From Candidatus Enterococcus ferrettii (GTDB lineage Bacteria > Bacillota > Bacilli > Lactobacillales > Enterococcaceae), in assembly GCF_017377655.1 (NCBI RefSeq), contig NZ_JAFREL010000139.1, positions 1 through 17,188 on the forward strand: a DNA stretch of 17,188 bases, given 5' to 3'. Below the pieces are notes generated by a model, which saw only the letters and a program-made list of their open reading frames with translations, was not told the DNA's origin and did no database searches. The position numbers and the translations under genes are program-made. Numbering within the stretch: position 1 is the first letter of the stretch; every line of letters begins with the position of its first letter. This document shows positions 1 through 6,580 of this stretch, piece after piece.

Positions 1-83
1 CTGGAAAGCCAGTCAGTATTCTTAAAAATTTCAATGTAAGCAAGGATATGTATCGCATCGCTTAATTGGATTGAATATTTCAT
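1..83 (-). CDS. Rrf2-family transcriptional regulator, N-terminal fragment
   Basis: The window edge cuts this gene; only the first 27 codons and two bases are visible. The protein begins MKYSIQLSDAIHILAYI, which is the typical opening of Rrf2/YwnA-type winged-helix repressors (first helix of the HTH, with the S-x-A-x-x-I-L pattern). A GAAGGGA ribosome binding site at about 92-98 supports the ATG at 81-83. Rrf2 proteins act as cytoplasmic dimeric repressors, some sensing redox state through Fe-S clusters or cysteines; too little is visible to say whether this one can. It is divergent from a quinone-reductase-like gene, and such pairs often mean that the regulator controls its neighbour. The family call is fairly firm; the target is inferred. 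Confidence 0.75.
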   Translation of the reverse strand, partial: MKYSIQLSDAIHILAYIEIFKNTDWLS

Positions 84-111
84 TTCTGTCGTTCCCTTCA
101 AAATCTTCTTC

Positions 112-152
112 TTGACATATCATATCATACTACTTATCATTAAACCTGTAAA
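112..152. promoter_or_regulatory. Overlapping face-to-face divergent promoters
   Basis: Plus strand: TTGACA at 112-117 and TATCAT at 135-140 with a 17-bp spacer, driving the reductase gene at 190. Minus strand: TTTACA (147-152 read in reverse) and TATGAT (124-129 in reverse), also with a 17-bp spacer, driving the Rrf2 gene. The two core promoters overlap by about 17 bp, so RNA polymerase cannot occupy both at once. The overlap holds repeats of the type ATCATA/TATCAT that could be the Rrf2 operator. The motifs are seen; the regulation is inferred. Confidence 0.6.
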
Positions 153-189
153 TTAAAAATATACAGCTAAAAGAAAAGGAGTGTGTGAC

Positions 190-1035
190 ATGAACTATTT
201 AGTTACAGGTGCAACAGGTGGATTCGGTGGATATGCATTGGATTTTTTGAAGGAAATGGTCCCAATCTCTACTATCTATGCCCTTGTTCGCAGTGAAGAA
301 AAGGGAATTGAACTAAAAGAAAAAGGATTCAACGTAAAAATCGGTGATTACGCAGATGCATCTTCAATGAAAGAGGCAGTACAGGGAATTGATCGCCTGC
401 TATTTGTTTCAGGGGCCCCTGGCAATCGCCAAGTAGAACATCGTCATGTTGTAGAAGCAGCGAAAGAAGCGGGTGTTTCTTATATTGCGTATACTAGTTT
501 TGCGGGAGCGGATAAGGCGACAAGTCCTCTTGTAGCCGATCATCTTTTTACTGAGAAGCTGATCGAAGAATCTGGGATTGCCCATACCTTCTTACGAAAT
601 AATTGGTACCTAGAAAATGAAATGCCTATCATTGGAGCCGCTCTTAATAGTGGGAAATTCGTATATGCGGCTGGTAACGGTAAGACCGGCTGGGCCTTAA
701 AACGGGAATATGCTGAAGTAGCTGCTAAGGCCGTCTCAGGGACTGAATATCCTTCGACTCTTGAGTTATCAGGGACTCCAGTAACGTATGAAGTGTTAGC
801 CTCTGCTTTAAAAAGAGCTACTGGAAAAGAGCTGGATATAGTAGGAGCCGAAGATCGTGTCTTTGTAGAAAGCTTGGTTGCTAATGGAATGCCGCAGCCT
901 GTCGCGGAAATGTTCTTGTCATTCCAACATGACATTAAAAACAATTCATTGGACGTTGTTTCTTCTGACTTTGAAAAGGCCTTAGGAAAACCTTTGACCA
1001 GCTTAGAAGAAGGTTTAAAAGAACTGATAATCTAA
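190..1035 (+). CDS. NmrA/QOR2-like NAD(P)H-dependent quinone oxidoreductase (atypical SDR)
   Basis: A 281-residue cytoplasmic protein. The dinucleotide-binding glycine motif GATGGFG is at residues 7-13. The segments AYTSFAGAD and LRNNWYLEN match the pattern of NAD(P)H:quinone oxidoreductase type 2 (E. coli YtfG-like) and NmrA-type proteins, which bind NAD(P) and either reduce quinones or act as redox sensors. The length is usual for the family. I chose ATG 190 over the GTG at 181 because AAAGGAG at 175-181 lies 8 bases upstream and the glycine motif then falls at the usual distance from the start. It is first in a two-gene tandem with a diverged paralogue 64 bp downstream, and faces an Rrf2 regulator. 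Family firm; substrate unknown. Confidence 0.85.
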   Translation: MNYLVTGATGGFGGYALDFLKEMVPISTIYALVRSEEKGIELKEKGFNVKIGDYADASSMKEAVQGIDRLLFVSGAPGNRQVEHRHVVEAAKEAGVSYIAYTSFAGADKATSPLVADHLFTEKLIEESGIAHTFLRNNWYLENEMPIIGAALNSGKFVYAAGNGKTGWALKREYAEVAAKAVSGTEYPSTLELSGTPVTYEVLASALKRATGKELDIVGAEDRVFVESLVANGMPQPVAEMFLSFQHDIKNNSLDVVSSDFEKALGKPLTSLEEGLKELII

Positions 1036-1099
1036 GTCAGTAAGTGAATATTCTAGCTTGTGGAACGTTTTTGTTAACTAAAAGAAAAGAGGGAGTCAA

Positions 1100-1957
1100 C
1101 TGAAGTATGCAATTACTGGAGCAACCGGGAATTTAGGTAGCCAAGTCGTAAAGGAATTCACCCGTTTTGTAGATAAGAAGGAACTGCTAGCTCTTGTACA
1201 CACGCCATCAAAAGCTCAAAGCTTCATTGATCAAGGCATTTCAGTCAAGACTGGAGATTATTTGGATGTCGAAGGAATGACTAATTCCTTAGAAAATGTG
1301 GAGCTGTTGATCTACATTCCAAGCAAGACTTATGACGTTGTTCAGCGTGTAATCGAACTGGAAAATACACTTGAAGCGATGAGAAAAGCCCATGTCGAAA
1401 AGATGATGTTTGTCAGTTTCTTTGCTGATCAAGAAGCCAATCCATTTGTTATGTCTCCTTATTATGGATACGCACCAAGACGTTTAGCAGGTTCAGGACT
1501 GAATTATACAATTGTCAAAAATTCGTTGTATGCAGACCCGTTGATTCCTTATTTGCCAGAACTTATTGAACGAAAGAATATCATTTATCCAATTAAACAA
1601 GAAAAGCTGTCGTTCATTACCTCGGAGGATAGTGCTGAAGCTTTAGTACAATTAGCTATTCAACCAGAATTGAGAGATAAAGGTCAAACTTATTTACTGA
1701 GTCAGGAAAAAAACTACTCGATGCAGGAACTTAGTTCACTAATGAGGGAAGTTACTGGCAAAGAGATTGGCTATCAGCCTGTTCATTTGGAAGAATTTGC
1801 AGAAATCTATCAAGGAGATGGTGATGGTAAAGAATTGGCATCAATGTACCAAGGTGGGGCGTTAGGGATGTTAAGTCAAGTTTCGACTGATTTTGAGACA
1901 ATTACTGGTCATGCACCTATGACAATGAAGGACTTTTTACAAGAAAATTGGAAATGA
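1100..1957 (+). CDS. NmrA-like NAD(P)-dependent reductase, apparent CTG start
   Basis: Read from CTG 1100 this is a 285-residue protein opening (M)KYAITGATGNLGSQVV, a complete NmrA/QOR2-type Rossmann start paralogous to the preceding gene. The frame is closed upstream by TAA at 1079-1081 and has no ATG, GTG or TTG between that stop and CTG 1100. The first standard ATG (1277) would remove about 59 residues including the NAD(P)-binding glycines; the TTG at 1262 would also lose them. A GAGGGAG sequence ends about 4 bases before the CTG. The rest of the frame is intact to FLQENWK. Either a rare CTG start is used, or an ATG-to-CTG mutation has weakened or silenced the gene. The fold is clear; expression is uncertain. 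Confidence 0.75.
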   Translation: MKYAITGATGNLGSQVVKEFTRFVDKKELLALVHTPSKAQSFIDQGISVKTGDYLDVEGMTNSLENVELLIYIPSKTYDVVQRVIELENTLEAMRKAHVEKMMFVSFFADQEANPFVMSPYYGYAPRRLAGSGLNYTIVKNSLYADPLIPYLPELIERKNIIYPIKQEKLSFITSEDSAEALVQLAIQPELRDKGQTYLLSQEKNYSMQELSSLMREVTGKEIGYQPVHLEEFAEIYQGDGDGKELASMYQGGALGMLSQVSTDFETITGHAPMTMKDFLQENWK

Positions 1958-2056
1958 GTAAACAGAAAAATTAAGTGACTTTCAGCTCCCTAAGATTTTA
2001 GATTGCAATTTTTATATGGAATCAGTAAATAGCGCGAACTTTTCTAAAAATCGTTG

Positions 2057-2087
2057 TTGACATAGTGTGCACTCTATACCCTATACT
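2057..2087 (+). promoter_or_regulatory. MerR-type promoter (19-bp spacer) with operator dyad
   Basis: TTGACA at 2057-2062 and TATACT at 2082-2087 are separated by 19 bp, the overlong spacing that MerR-family activators correct by twisting the DNA. Between them lies the imperfect dyad CATAGTGT-GC-ACTCTATA (2061-2078). It is just upstream of a merR gene, so autoregulation of the merR-SDR pair is likely. Confidence 0.7.
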
Positions 2088-2108
2088 TGCTGTAAAGAGG
2101 TGAATGAG

Positions 2109-2549
2109 ATGACCTATTCCATTAAAGAAGCAGCCGGAAAACTAAGCATTACTAAACACACATTGTATTATTATGAAAAAGCCGAATTATTGCCACCTAT
2201 TCAAAGAGATGAACGAGGCAATCGAGTGTATACAGACTCAGATATATCCTGGGTTTATCTAATCTGCTGCTTGAGAGACATCAATATGCCCATTCAGCTA
2301 ATACGGTCCTATGTAAAACTGTTATTAGATGAAACGAGCACCTTAGAAAAGCGCAAAGAAATCCTATTACTGTTTCAGCAAAAAATAGAAGCGGATCTTC
2401 AGCATTACTCAACAATTCAACAATTGATTAAGAAAAAGCTGGCGTTTTATGATCAAGCAGAAAGCCCAGCTAATGAGGCTGAAAATTGCTACGATTATAA
2501 AAAAGATTGGGTACATTTCAAGCTGATTTTGGAGGAGGGCCATGACTGA
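2109..2549 (+). CDS. MerR-family transcriptional regulator
   Basis: A 146-residue protein with an N-terminal MerR winged HTH (about residues 2-70: YSIKEAAGKLSITKHTLYYYE, then N-R-V-Y, then a second HTH-like part LRDINMPIQLIRSYV). A charged coiled-coil dimerisation helix follows at about 75-125, and the tail is short with no large ligand domain, as in small MerR sensors of electrophiles or redox state. I chose ATG 2109 because AAAGAGG (2094-2100) lies 8 bases upstream and the HTH starts at once; an upstream ATG at 2067 lies within the promoter region. Its 3' end overlaps the next SDR gene by 8 bases, so the two are translationally coupled. The 19-bp-spacer promoter in front suggests self-control. 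Confidence 0.88.
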   Translation: MTYSIKEAAGKLSITKHTLYYYEKAELLPPIQRDERGNRVYTDSDISWVYLICCLRDINMPIQLIRSYVKLLLDETSTLEKRKEILLLFQQKIEADLQHYSTIQQLIKKKLAFYDQAESPANEAENCYDYKKDWVHFKLILEEGHD

Positions 2550-3312
2550 AACAGCATTGATTACAGGAACTACCAGTGGCATTGGCTATGAATTGTGTCA
2601 TCAATTTGCCAGCAATAAAACCAATCTGGTTCTCGTTTCCCGAAGTGAAGCCAAGCTTCTCAAACAAAAGCAAGACTTGGAGAAGCTTTATGGCATTCAA
2701 GTTGAAATAATCTCTTATGATTTAACAAAATCGGATGCCGTTGAGTCAATAATTCGACAGCTAAATGAGAAAAAGTTTCCCATTGATTATTTGGTCAATA
2801 ACGCTGGATTTAATGAGGTAGGAAACTTTTTGCACACCGAGTTAGACAATGAACTAGATATGATTCAGCTGCACGTTACCTTCATAACTAAGCTCACGAA
2901 GTATTTACTACATGGAATGATCGAACGTAATTATGGACGTATTTTGAACATTGCCTCGACAGGTTCATACATCCCCTGTCCTCATAATATTGTCTATACG
3001 GCGACTAAAGCTTATCTGCTTTCTTTTACTAAAGGATTAGCAGCAGAGTTGGAAAATACCGGAGTAACGATTACCGCCGTCTGTCCAGGAGCAACCAAAA
3101 CAAATTTTCCAAAAAGAGCAGGAATCGATCAAACCTTATTATTTAACTACTTTGTCATGCATCCGAAGCTGGTCGCCGCCAAAAGCTATCAAGCTCTAAT
3201 GGGTGGTAAGAAGGTAAAAATTATTGGTTTGTACAATAAGCTGCTCGTCTTTTCCGCTTGGATATTGCCCAAACAATTAATTAATCAACTTAGTCTAAAA
3301 ATGATCGAATAA
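2542..3312 (+). CDS. Classical short-chain dehydrogenase/reductase (SDR)
   Basis: A 256-residue NAD(P)-dependent oxidoreductase with all classical SDR marks: cofactor glycines TGTTSGIG (residues 8-15), the NNAG motif in LVNNAGF, catalytic Ser139 in NIASTGSY, and the active-site pair Tyr152/Lys156 in YTATK, with the normal 13-residue Ser-Tyr distance. PGATKTNF follows as the usual P-G substrate loop. It resembles the DltE/YqjQ branch of general SDRs. The C-terminus has hydrophobic stretches but no clear membrane anchor. It overlaps the upstream merR by 8 bases (ATGACTGA) with GGAGGAGGG as ribosome binding site, so it is very likely part of that regulator's response. The substrate cannot be told from sequence. 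Confidence 0.88.
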   Translation: MTETALITGTTSGIGYELCHQFASNKTNLVLVSRSEAKLLKQKQDLEKLYGIQVEIISYDLTKSDAVESIIRQLNEKKFPIDYLVNNAGFNEVGNFLHTELDNELDMIQLHVTFITKLTKYLLHGMIERNYGRILNIASTGSYIPCPHNIVYTATKAYLLSFTKGLAAELENTGVTITAVCPGATKTNFPKRAGIDQTLLFNYFVMHPKLVAAKSYQALMGGKKVKIIGLYNKLLVFSAWILPKQLINQLSLKMIE

Positions 3313-3342
3313 TCTATCACTTCCGATGATTTAAACATTAGC

Positions 3343-3384
3343 AAAAAATTTCACGAACCTATTAATGGTTGGTGGATTTTTTTT
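3343..3384. terminator. Bidirectional rho-independent terminator between convergent genes
   Basis: An imperfect stem pairs AAAAAATTTCAC-AACC with GGTT-GTGGATTTTTT around a short TATTAAT loop; A-run on one side, T-run on the other. It lies between the SDR (plus) and the merR gene (minus), where a shared terminator is expected. Confidence 0.65.
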
Positions 3385-3459
3385 AACGAATAATAACCGA
3401 TGATCGTAGGGTAAACAGCTGTTCAGCTACGAACTGCAGCTCACAATTCAGCAAATACC

Positions 3460-4263
3460 TTATTTTTTCTCAACCTGAAGCATCATTTTATTTAGAAAGT
3501 GGTCGAAGTCAGCCGAGATTAGCTCATTCGCAATAAAATCAATATATAAATCACCTACGATTTTCCAGTTATTTGCAGCAGCATAAGCGGCCATTTCTTT
3601 ATAGGCTTGCTGCTGCTGTTTGTATCCGCGAATGTATTTTACAAGATAGTTACCTTTCGGACGACAATCTTCAGATTCTGGAACTTTTGCATAAAAAGAA
3701 ACTTTAGTGTGAGCCGGAAAGGTAGAAATATCAATATCTGAGTCCATGAGACCCATAGGATAAGGGAAATCATAACCTTTAGAAAAGCAATAGCGATAGA
3801 ATTCAGTGATAGACTCAGAGCTTCTGAAATTAGGAGCCTTCTTTTTGATAGGACTAAATAACAGCGGCACTCTTTCGTAGTGAACAACTGACAGTTCTGT
3901 AGCATCAGGAATAATATTTTGACTCAGCGAATGTATTTGAAGATCAATCATCTGGCTTAGGTTGTTGTAATAGTCCTGTTTTTTCGCCACTAGAAGTTTT
4001 TGTTCGTTGAGTAAATCAATGATCTTTTCAGGAGATTTAGTCAGCATGTATGCTTTTATTTCTTTCAAGGACAAACCAATATCCTTCAAAAAGCGAATCA
4101 TGTTGATCTGGTAAAGCTGATGATAATGATAAAAACGATAGCCCTTTTCATTTACCTTTTGAGGTTTTAGCAGATCAATTTGATCATAATAAATCAGCGT
4201 TTTTCGTTGAACTCCTGATTTCAAAGCAAATGCACTAATTGATAAGTAGTCTAAGTCATCCAT
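3460..4263 (-). CDS. MerR-family regulator with GyrI-like effector-binding domain
   Basis: A 267-residue protein. Residues about 7-76 are a MerR HTH (LSISAFALKSGVQRKTLIYYD, then EKGYRFYHYHQL, then FLKDIGLSLKEIKAYML). Residues about 80-115 form the dimerisation helix. Residues about 122-265 look like a GyrI-like/BmrR C-terminal domain, the ligand pocket of multidrug-sensing regulators such as BltR, BmrR and TipA. The start has AGGAGATG just upstream. It is divergent from the PRD protein, and a near-perfect 17-bp palindrome lies between the two starts. By family it would bind a hydrophobic, often cationic, compound and activate transcription; the ligand is unknown. No efflux pump lies directly beside it, which is unusual for a multidrug sensor. 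Confidence 0.85.
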   Translation of the reverse strand: MDDLDYLSISAFALKSGVQRKTLIYYDQIDLLKPQKVNEKGYRFYHYHQLYQINMIRFLKDIGLSLKEIKAYMLTKSPEKIIDLLNEQKLLVAKKQDYYNNLSQMIDLQIHSLSQNIIPDATELSVVHYERVPLLFSPIKKKAPNFRSSESITEFYRYCFSKGYDFPYPMGLMDSDIDISTFPAHTKVSFYAKVPESEDCRPKGNYLVKYIRGYKQQQQAYKEMAAYAAANNWKIVGDLYIDFIANELISADFDHFLNKMMLQVEKK

Positions 4264-4287
4264 CGGATCATCTCCTATTAGTTTTAG

Positions 4288-4318
4288 TTGACTGTATAGT
4301 TACTATACATTATACACT
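4288..4318 (+). promoter_or_regulatory. Promoter with 17-bp palindromic operator
   Basis: TTGACT at 4288-4293 is followed either by TATACA (4311-4316, 17-bp spacer) or by TACACT (4313-4318, 19-bp spacer). The spacer holds the perfect palindrome TGTATAGT-T-ACTATACA (4293-4309) with 8-bp arms. This is the expected site for the divergent GyrI-domain MerR protein. Which -10 is used decides whether the regulator activates or represses. Confidence 0.65.
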
Positions 4319-4345
4319 ATAGGTAGTAGGAAGGAGACGAGAAGG

Positions 4346-5032
4346 ATGGAGAAAACAGAATTATCTTTTGAATTAGAAAAGGAAATTATTAATACGCTAA
4401 TTGATTTAGCCGAAACGAAGTATTCCTTGAAAGTGAATAGCTGTCTTCCTAGTATGCTTGGTCAATTTCTCTATGAAGTGAGTCAAAACAGACAGCTGTT
4501 TACGGATTACCAGCAAGATTACATAATGGTGCTTCGGTCTTTATTTACTCAAGAAGTCCTGTTTGTAGCAGAAGCAATCCAGTTTATTCAATCGGCTGAT
4601 ACGAATCTTAAAGTAAAACACGACGACTTAATTTTTTTATCGGAAATTATGATCTGTTCAGGATGGGATCTCAACATAACTAGGAATGAACAAGAAGCGT
4701 TCGTTGAACTGCTTCTCTTTTTGCTAAAAAGTATTAGCTTTAATGCAGGAATACCCTTGGAATACTTACTTAAGCAAAAGGGTGGTTTGACCAATCATCT
4801 CAAGTTTTTAGCTTATCGAGTATTAAAGAAAGAAGTCGAAAAAGAAACCTCAGATGATGCAATCTATTTTTATATCAAAGAAAACTATAATCAGTTATTC
4901 AATTTTACAAATCGCATAAGAAGACACATTACTGAAAAATATGATGTCGATCTTTCAAATAATGAAGTTAGTTATTTGTCCTTACAGATTCAACGGACTC
5001 AATTAAGGTATATAAATAGAGAAAAAGCATGA
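4346..5032 (+). CDS. Stand-alone tandem-PRD protein (PTS-regulation domains, no effector domain)
   Basis: A 228-residue soluble, largely helical protein. I read two PTS-regulation domains: PRD1 about residues 10-105 and PRD2 about 115-220. PRD2 shows NHLKFLAYRVL followed by the domain end NNEVSYLSLQIQRT, close to BglG/LicT-type PRDs. PRDs are phosphorylated on His by HPr or EIIB and normally control an attached RNA-binding (CAT) or DNA-binding domain; here nothing precedes PRD1. Of the four usual phospho-His positions only His151 is kept by my alignment; the others are Gln40, Glu100 (or the next residue) and Gln214. An AAGGAG ribosome binding site lies at about 4331-4337. It is divergent from the GyrI-type merR and followed by a terminator. 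Its role is unknown; it could be a decoy or partner for other PRD proteins. Confidence 0.65.
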   Translation: MEKTELSFELEKEIINTLIDLAETKYSLKVNSCLPSMLGQFLYEVSQNRQLFTDYQQDYIMVLRSLFTQEVLFVAEAIQFIQSADTNLKVKHDDLIFLSEIMICSGWDLNITRNEQEAFVELLLFLLKSISFNAGIPLEYLLKQKGGLTNHLKFLAYRVLKKEVEKETSDDAIYFYIKENYNQLFNFTNRIRRHITEKYDVDLSNNEVSYLSLQIQRTQLRYINREKA

Positions 5033-5114
5033 GTGTAGATTCATCTATTCAATAAGCACCAAAGAATAATATTTAGAAAATCAATTTGTATCTAAACAAT
5101 CATAATAAAAACAG

Positions 5115-5145
5115 AAGGAATTTGGGGCCTCCAAGTTCCTTTTTT
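5115..5145 (+). terminator. Rho-independent terminator after the PRD gene
   Basis: AAGGAATTTGG (5115-5125) pairs with CCAAGTTCCTT (5131-5141) with a single G-T pair, a five-base loop GGCCT and a following run of T. It ends the PRD transcript and is symmetrical enough to work in both directions. Confidence 0.85.
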
Positions 5146-5319
5146 GTCTACAAATCTGGATGATCCATGTTCAAGTATAGGGCCCTGTATATTCATCAAA
5201 AAGTCGGATGATCATTCATTTCTCTCTTAAACACAAAATTCAATGCTTTCAAGGCATAGCACCCCCTCAAAATAAGCATTGGCAGTTGGACTAATTCTCG
5301 GGTAAGTTTACTTAATAGA

Positions 5320-5339
5320 AGGATTAGCTAAATAATCCT
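5320..5339. promoter_or_regulatory. Inverted repeat, possible operator of the MFS/RpiR unit
   Basis: AGGATTA (5320-5326) and TAATCCT (5333-5339) form a perfect 7-bp inverted repeat with a 6-base centre, about 48 bases before the MFS start and just after a weak promoter candidate. RpiR-type proteins bind such palindromes near their own operons, so this is a reasonable guess for the RpiR site, without further proof. Confidence 0.35.
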
Positions 5340-5387
5340 CAACGATTTTAGCACCAAGAATTTAGATATGTTTTAGGAGAATGAAAA

Positions 5388-6566
5388 ATGAATAAAAAGA
5401 GTTTTCCGTTAATTGGTTTATTGTCTGCTGCCCTTGTTATTGCCTCTGCACCAGCCATTTCGGCAAATATTCCAGCAATTAGTGCTGCCTTTCCACATAT
5501 TTCGGCGACTAACATTAGCTTATTTACCACGATACCTTCACTATTTTTGATACTAGGTGTTTTTCTTACCACAAGTGTAGAGCAAAAGATCGGTAAGAAA
5601 AAAACAATTCTAACAGGGCTATTAATGGTAGGAGTTTTTGGAAGTTTGCCTTTCTGGTATAGCCAATCCTTCTGGGTATTGTTTGCCTCTAGATGTCTTT
5701 TAGGAATAGGGATTGGGTTATTCAACCGTTTAGTTATCCAAATGATCGGATTATTGTATCAGCGTGAGCCTGTAAAAAAGGCTCGAGCACTAGGACTAGA
5801 AAGTGCTTTTGAAGGATTAGGCGGCATTTTAATGACGATTACTGTAGGACAGCTAGTCAAAATATCTTGGCAATGGTCCTTTATTGTTTATGGTTTAGCC
5901 TTTTTAGGATTTCTATTGATTTTCTTGTTTGTACCGGATAAGGAAGAGCCTACTCAGTCGAACCAAACAGGAAGTCTAACCAAAGTACCGCAAGAGACAA
6001 AAAAGGGAATGGTAAAGTTAGCGTTGCTGCTATTTCTAATCGTTACCTTTTTTATCGTATACAATCTTCAGATTACTCCTTTGTTAATTGAACAAGGAAT
6101 CGGCGATGCTACGCAAGGCAGTAATATGATTGCGGCTATTTCCATTGGTGCCTTTACAGCTGGGAATCTTTTTGGAAAAACGTATAGCTGGTTAAAAAAT
6201 TATATCGTGCCTATTGCTGCTGCTACTGCAGGCTGCTGTATATTTATCACAACTATTTCACCGGCTGTTTGGGTATCATTGATTTGTTCAGCCGGACTAG
6301 GTTTTTCTTTTCGCAATATCATGCCATACTTTAACCATTTATATACATCGGGGAACGAAGCAAGCAGTAAATTTGGTACTACTGTTGTATTGATCGCCTA
6401 TAATTTAGGATCAACCTTATCACCTTATGTGATTAAAATCTTCGAAAGTTTATCTATTGATAGTCAACCTTCTATCTTACTAACGTTTGCAGCTGCAGGA
6501 TTCATTGGAATTGGTTTAATCACCTTAGTTTTTAATAGAAAACTATTCGGATCATTTAATGCGTAA
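5388..6566 (+). CDS. Major facilitator superfamily (MFS) transporter
   Basis: A 392-residue membrane protein with about twelve hydrophobic segments in two halves, split by a hydrophilic loop around residues 185-205 (PDKEEPTQSNQTGS). The first cytoplasmic loop has a weak MFS motif-A-like stretch (VEQKIGKKKTI), and RCLLGIGIGLFNR fits the fourth helix of drug:H+ antiporter-like members. TAGGAGA lies 7 bases before ATG 5388; an ATG at 5381 is out of frame. It lies 14 bp before the rpiR gene, so the two are co-transcribed, probably together with the PTS genes. An exporter in a sugar-import operon hints at removal of a product such as an aglycone, but sugar efflux or import is equally possible. Family firm, substrate unknown. 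Confidence 0.82.
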   Translation: MNKKSFPLIGLLSAALVIASAPAISANIPAISAAFPHISATNISLFTTIPSLFLILGVFLTTSVEQKIGKKKTILTGLLMVGVFGSLPFWYSQSFWVLFASRCLLGIGIGLFNRLVIQMIGLLYQREPVKKARALGLESAFEGLGGILMTITVGQLVKISWQWSFIVYGLAFLGFLLIFLFVPDKEEPTQSNQTGSLTKVPQETKKGMVKLALLLFLIVTFFIVYNLQITPLLIEQGIGDATQGSNMIAAISIGAFTAGNLFGKTYSWLKNYIVPIAAATAGCCIFITTISPAVWVSLICSAGLGFSFRNIMPYFNHLYTSGNEASSKFGTTVVLIAYNLGSTLSPYVIKIFESLSIDSQPSILLTFAAAGFIGIGLITLVFNRKLFGSFNA

Positions 6567-6580
6567 AGGAGAGCGGTTCT

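Larger units (their letters stand above)
5033..5387. other. Intergenic region upstream of the beta-glucoside operon
   Basis: A 355-bp stretch without a convincing gene. It contains the terminator of the PRD gene (listed separately), a GGGCCC-centred near-palindrome around 5176-5197, an inverted repeat CAATGCTT/AAGCATTG (5241-5248 and 5274-5281, arms 25 nt apart) and the AGGATTA/TAATCCT repeat listed separately. A weak promoter TTGGAC (5286-5291), 17 bp, TACTTA (5309-5314) may drive the MFS gene. I find no BglG/LicT-type RNA antiterminator (RAT) hairpin here. Confidence 0.5.

Noticed and set aside
540..944. Long minus-strand open frame inside the first reductase gene
   Set aside because: A shadow of the coding strand without a ribosome binding site or protein-like composition; the same holds for the other antisense frames, such as 5348-5725, 8585-8785 and 14286-14567.
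2067..2108. Upstream start for the MerR gene (ATG 2067)
   Set aside because: It overlaps the -10 region and operator and has no ribosome binding site; ATG 2109 fits the family start.
3413..3440. AGCT-rich inverted repeats (AACAGCTGTT and neighbours) as an operator
   Set aside because: They lie downstream of two convergent genes, where no promoter is expected; more likely chance or minor 3' structure.
5300..5360. Minus-strand short open stretch ending LGAKIVEDYLANPSIK
   Set aside because: It reads like a protein C-terminus, possibly a gene remnant, but is only 17 codons between stops and I cannot assign it to a family.
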